A stretch of DNA of 64,000 bases, taken from SSSZ01 sp036732025. Its GTDB lineage: Bacteria; Pseudomonadota; Gammaproteobacteria; Burkholderiales; Rhodocyclaceae. The notes below the pieces were generated by a model that saw only the letters and a list, made by a program, of their open reading frames with translations, was not told the DNA's origin and did no database searches. Both the position numbers and the translations under genes were made by a program. Positions 63,698 through 64,000 of this stretch are shown one piece after another. How positions within the stretch are numbered: the first letter of the stretch is position 1; each line of letters opens with the position of its first letter. The stretch is from the NCBI GenBank assembly GCA_036732025.1, contig DAINDE010000017.1, forward strand, positions 6,116 through 70,115, in the 5' to 3' direction.

Positions 63698-64000
63698 ATG
63701 CAGACCGCCCTTGCCGATTTCATCCGCGATACGCCCGCCGGCCGCGAGGCCGACGCCATCCTGCGGGCCTGCGTCCATTGCGGCTTCTGCACTGCCACCT
63801 GCCCCACCTACCAGTTGCTGGGCGACGAACTGGACGGGCCCCGGGGTCGCATCTACCTCATCAAGCAGGTGCTCGAAGGGCAGCCGGCGACGGCCAAGAC
63901 CCGGCTCCACCTGGACCGCTGCCTCACCTGCCGCTCCTGCGAGACCACCTGTCCCTCCGGCGTCCATTACTCCCGCCTGCTCGACATCGGCCGCGAGGTG
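63698..64000 (+). CDS. glcF: Glycolate oxidase iron-sulfur subunit GlcF, 3'-truncated
   Basis: The first 101 codons of GlcF. Two ferredoxin-like [4Fe-4S] motifs are visible: CVHCGFCTATCPTY and CLTCRSCETTCPSGV. It starts four bases after the glcE stop and runs off the window. The electrons from glycolate pass via this subunit to the quinone pool. Confidence 0.95.
   Translation, partial: MQTALADFIRDTPAGREADAILRACVHCGFCTATCPTYQLLGDELDGPRGRIYLIKQVLEGQPATAKTRLHLDRCLTCRSCETTCPSGVHYSRLLDIGREV

Overview
The window looks like a chromosomal segment of a high-GC betaproteobacterium, most probably of the Rhodocyclales (Azospira/Dechloromonas/Zoogloea/Thauera type). This is inferred from the XrtA (exosortase A)-associated exopolysaccharide gene set with PrsK/PrsR/PrsT, followed by ordinary betaproteobacterial housekeeping genes. 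No tRNA, rRNA, CRISPR array or insertion sequence was recognised.

Region 1 (1-27.0 kb) is a surface-polysaccharide locus. It starts inside a Wzt-type ABC-transporter ATPase. Then come a pyruvyl transferase, methyltransferases, glycosyltransferases (GT4, GT2, WbsX/GH99-like), a second Wzt ATPase, an O-acyltransferase, two secreted glycoside hydrolases (DUF4038 and GH26), two Wzx-type flippases in opposite orientation, an asparagine-synthetase-like protein, and a tightly coupled minus-strand operon (DegT aminotransferase, GT4, GNAT acyltransferase, KdsD, WaaA-like Kdo transferase). Almost every class occurs twice. A decayed 3' piece of a second WaaA-like gene lies at about 15.0-15.2 kb, and a GT2 gene at 19.1 kb is broken in a G5 tract. 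The region reads as a mosaic of two glycan cassettes, and its first part is visibly more AT-rich than the rest.

Region 2 (27.2-44.8 kb) is the XrtA/PEP-CTERM-associated block. It holds a secreted beta-helix protein with a sigma-54-like promoter and a divergent module of unsolved chemistry (two alpha/beta hydrolases and an acyl carrier protein on the minus strand, an acyl-CoA ligase and a PLP decarboxylase on the plus strand). After these come the initiating sugar transferase (EpsB-like), the PrsK sensor kinase, the PrsR sigma-54 activator, the PrsT TPR lipoprotein, a UDP-HexNAc 6-dehydrogenase, a lytic transglycosylase, a trypsin-like protease and a small secreted protein. The exosortase itself and any PEP-CTERM substrate are not in the window.

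Region 3 (44.9-64 kb) is mostly housekeeping: glnE, a YhdP/AsmA-like giant envelope protein, a nitrilase-family amidase, tldD, a stand-alone PilJ/NarX-type sensor-domain protein and a diheme cytochrome c, a radical SAM protein, DAHP synthase, a cobalamin adenosyltransferase, and a glycolate/glyoxylate utilisation set (hyi, glycerate 2-kinase, glcD, glcE and a truncated glcF) with a bacteriohemerythrin inserted. Perfect FNR-type dyads precede the PilJ-domain gene and the bacteriohemerythrin gene, which suggests oxygen-responsive control of both.
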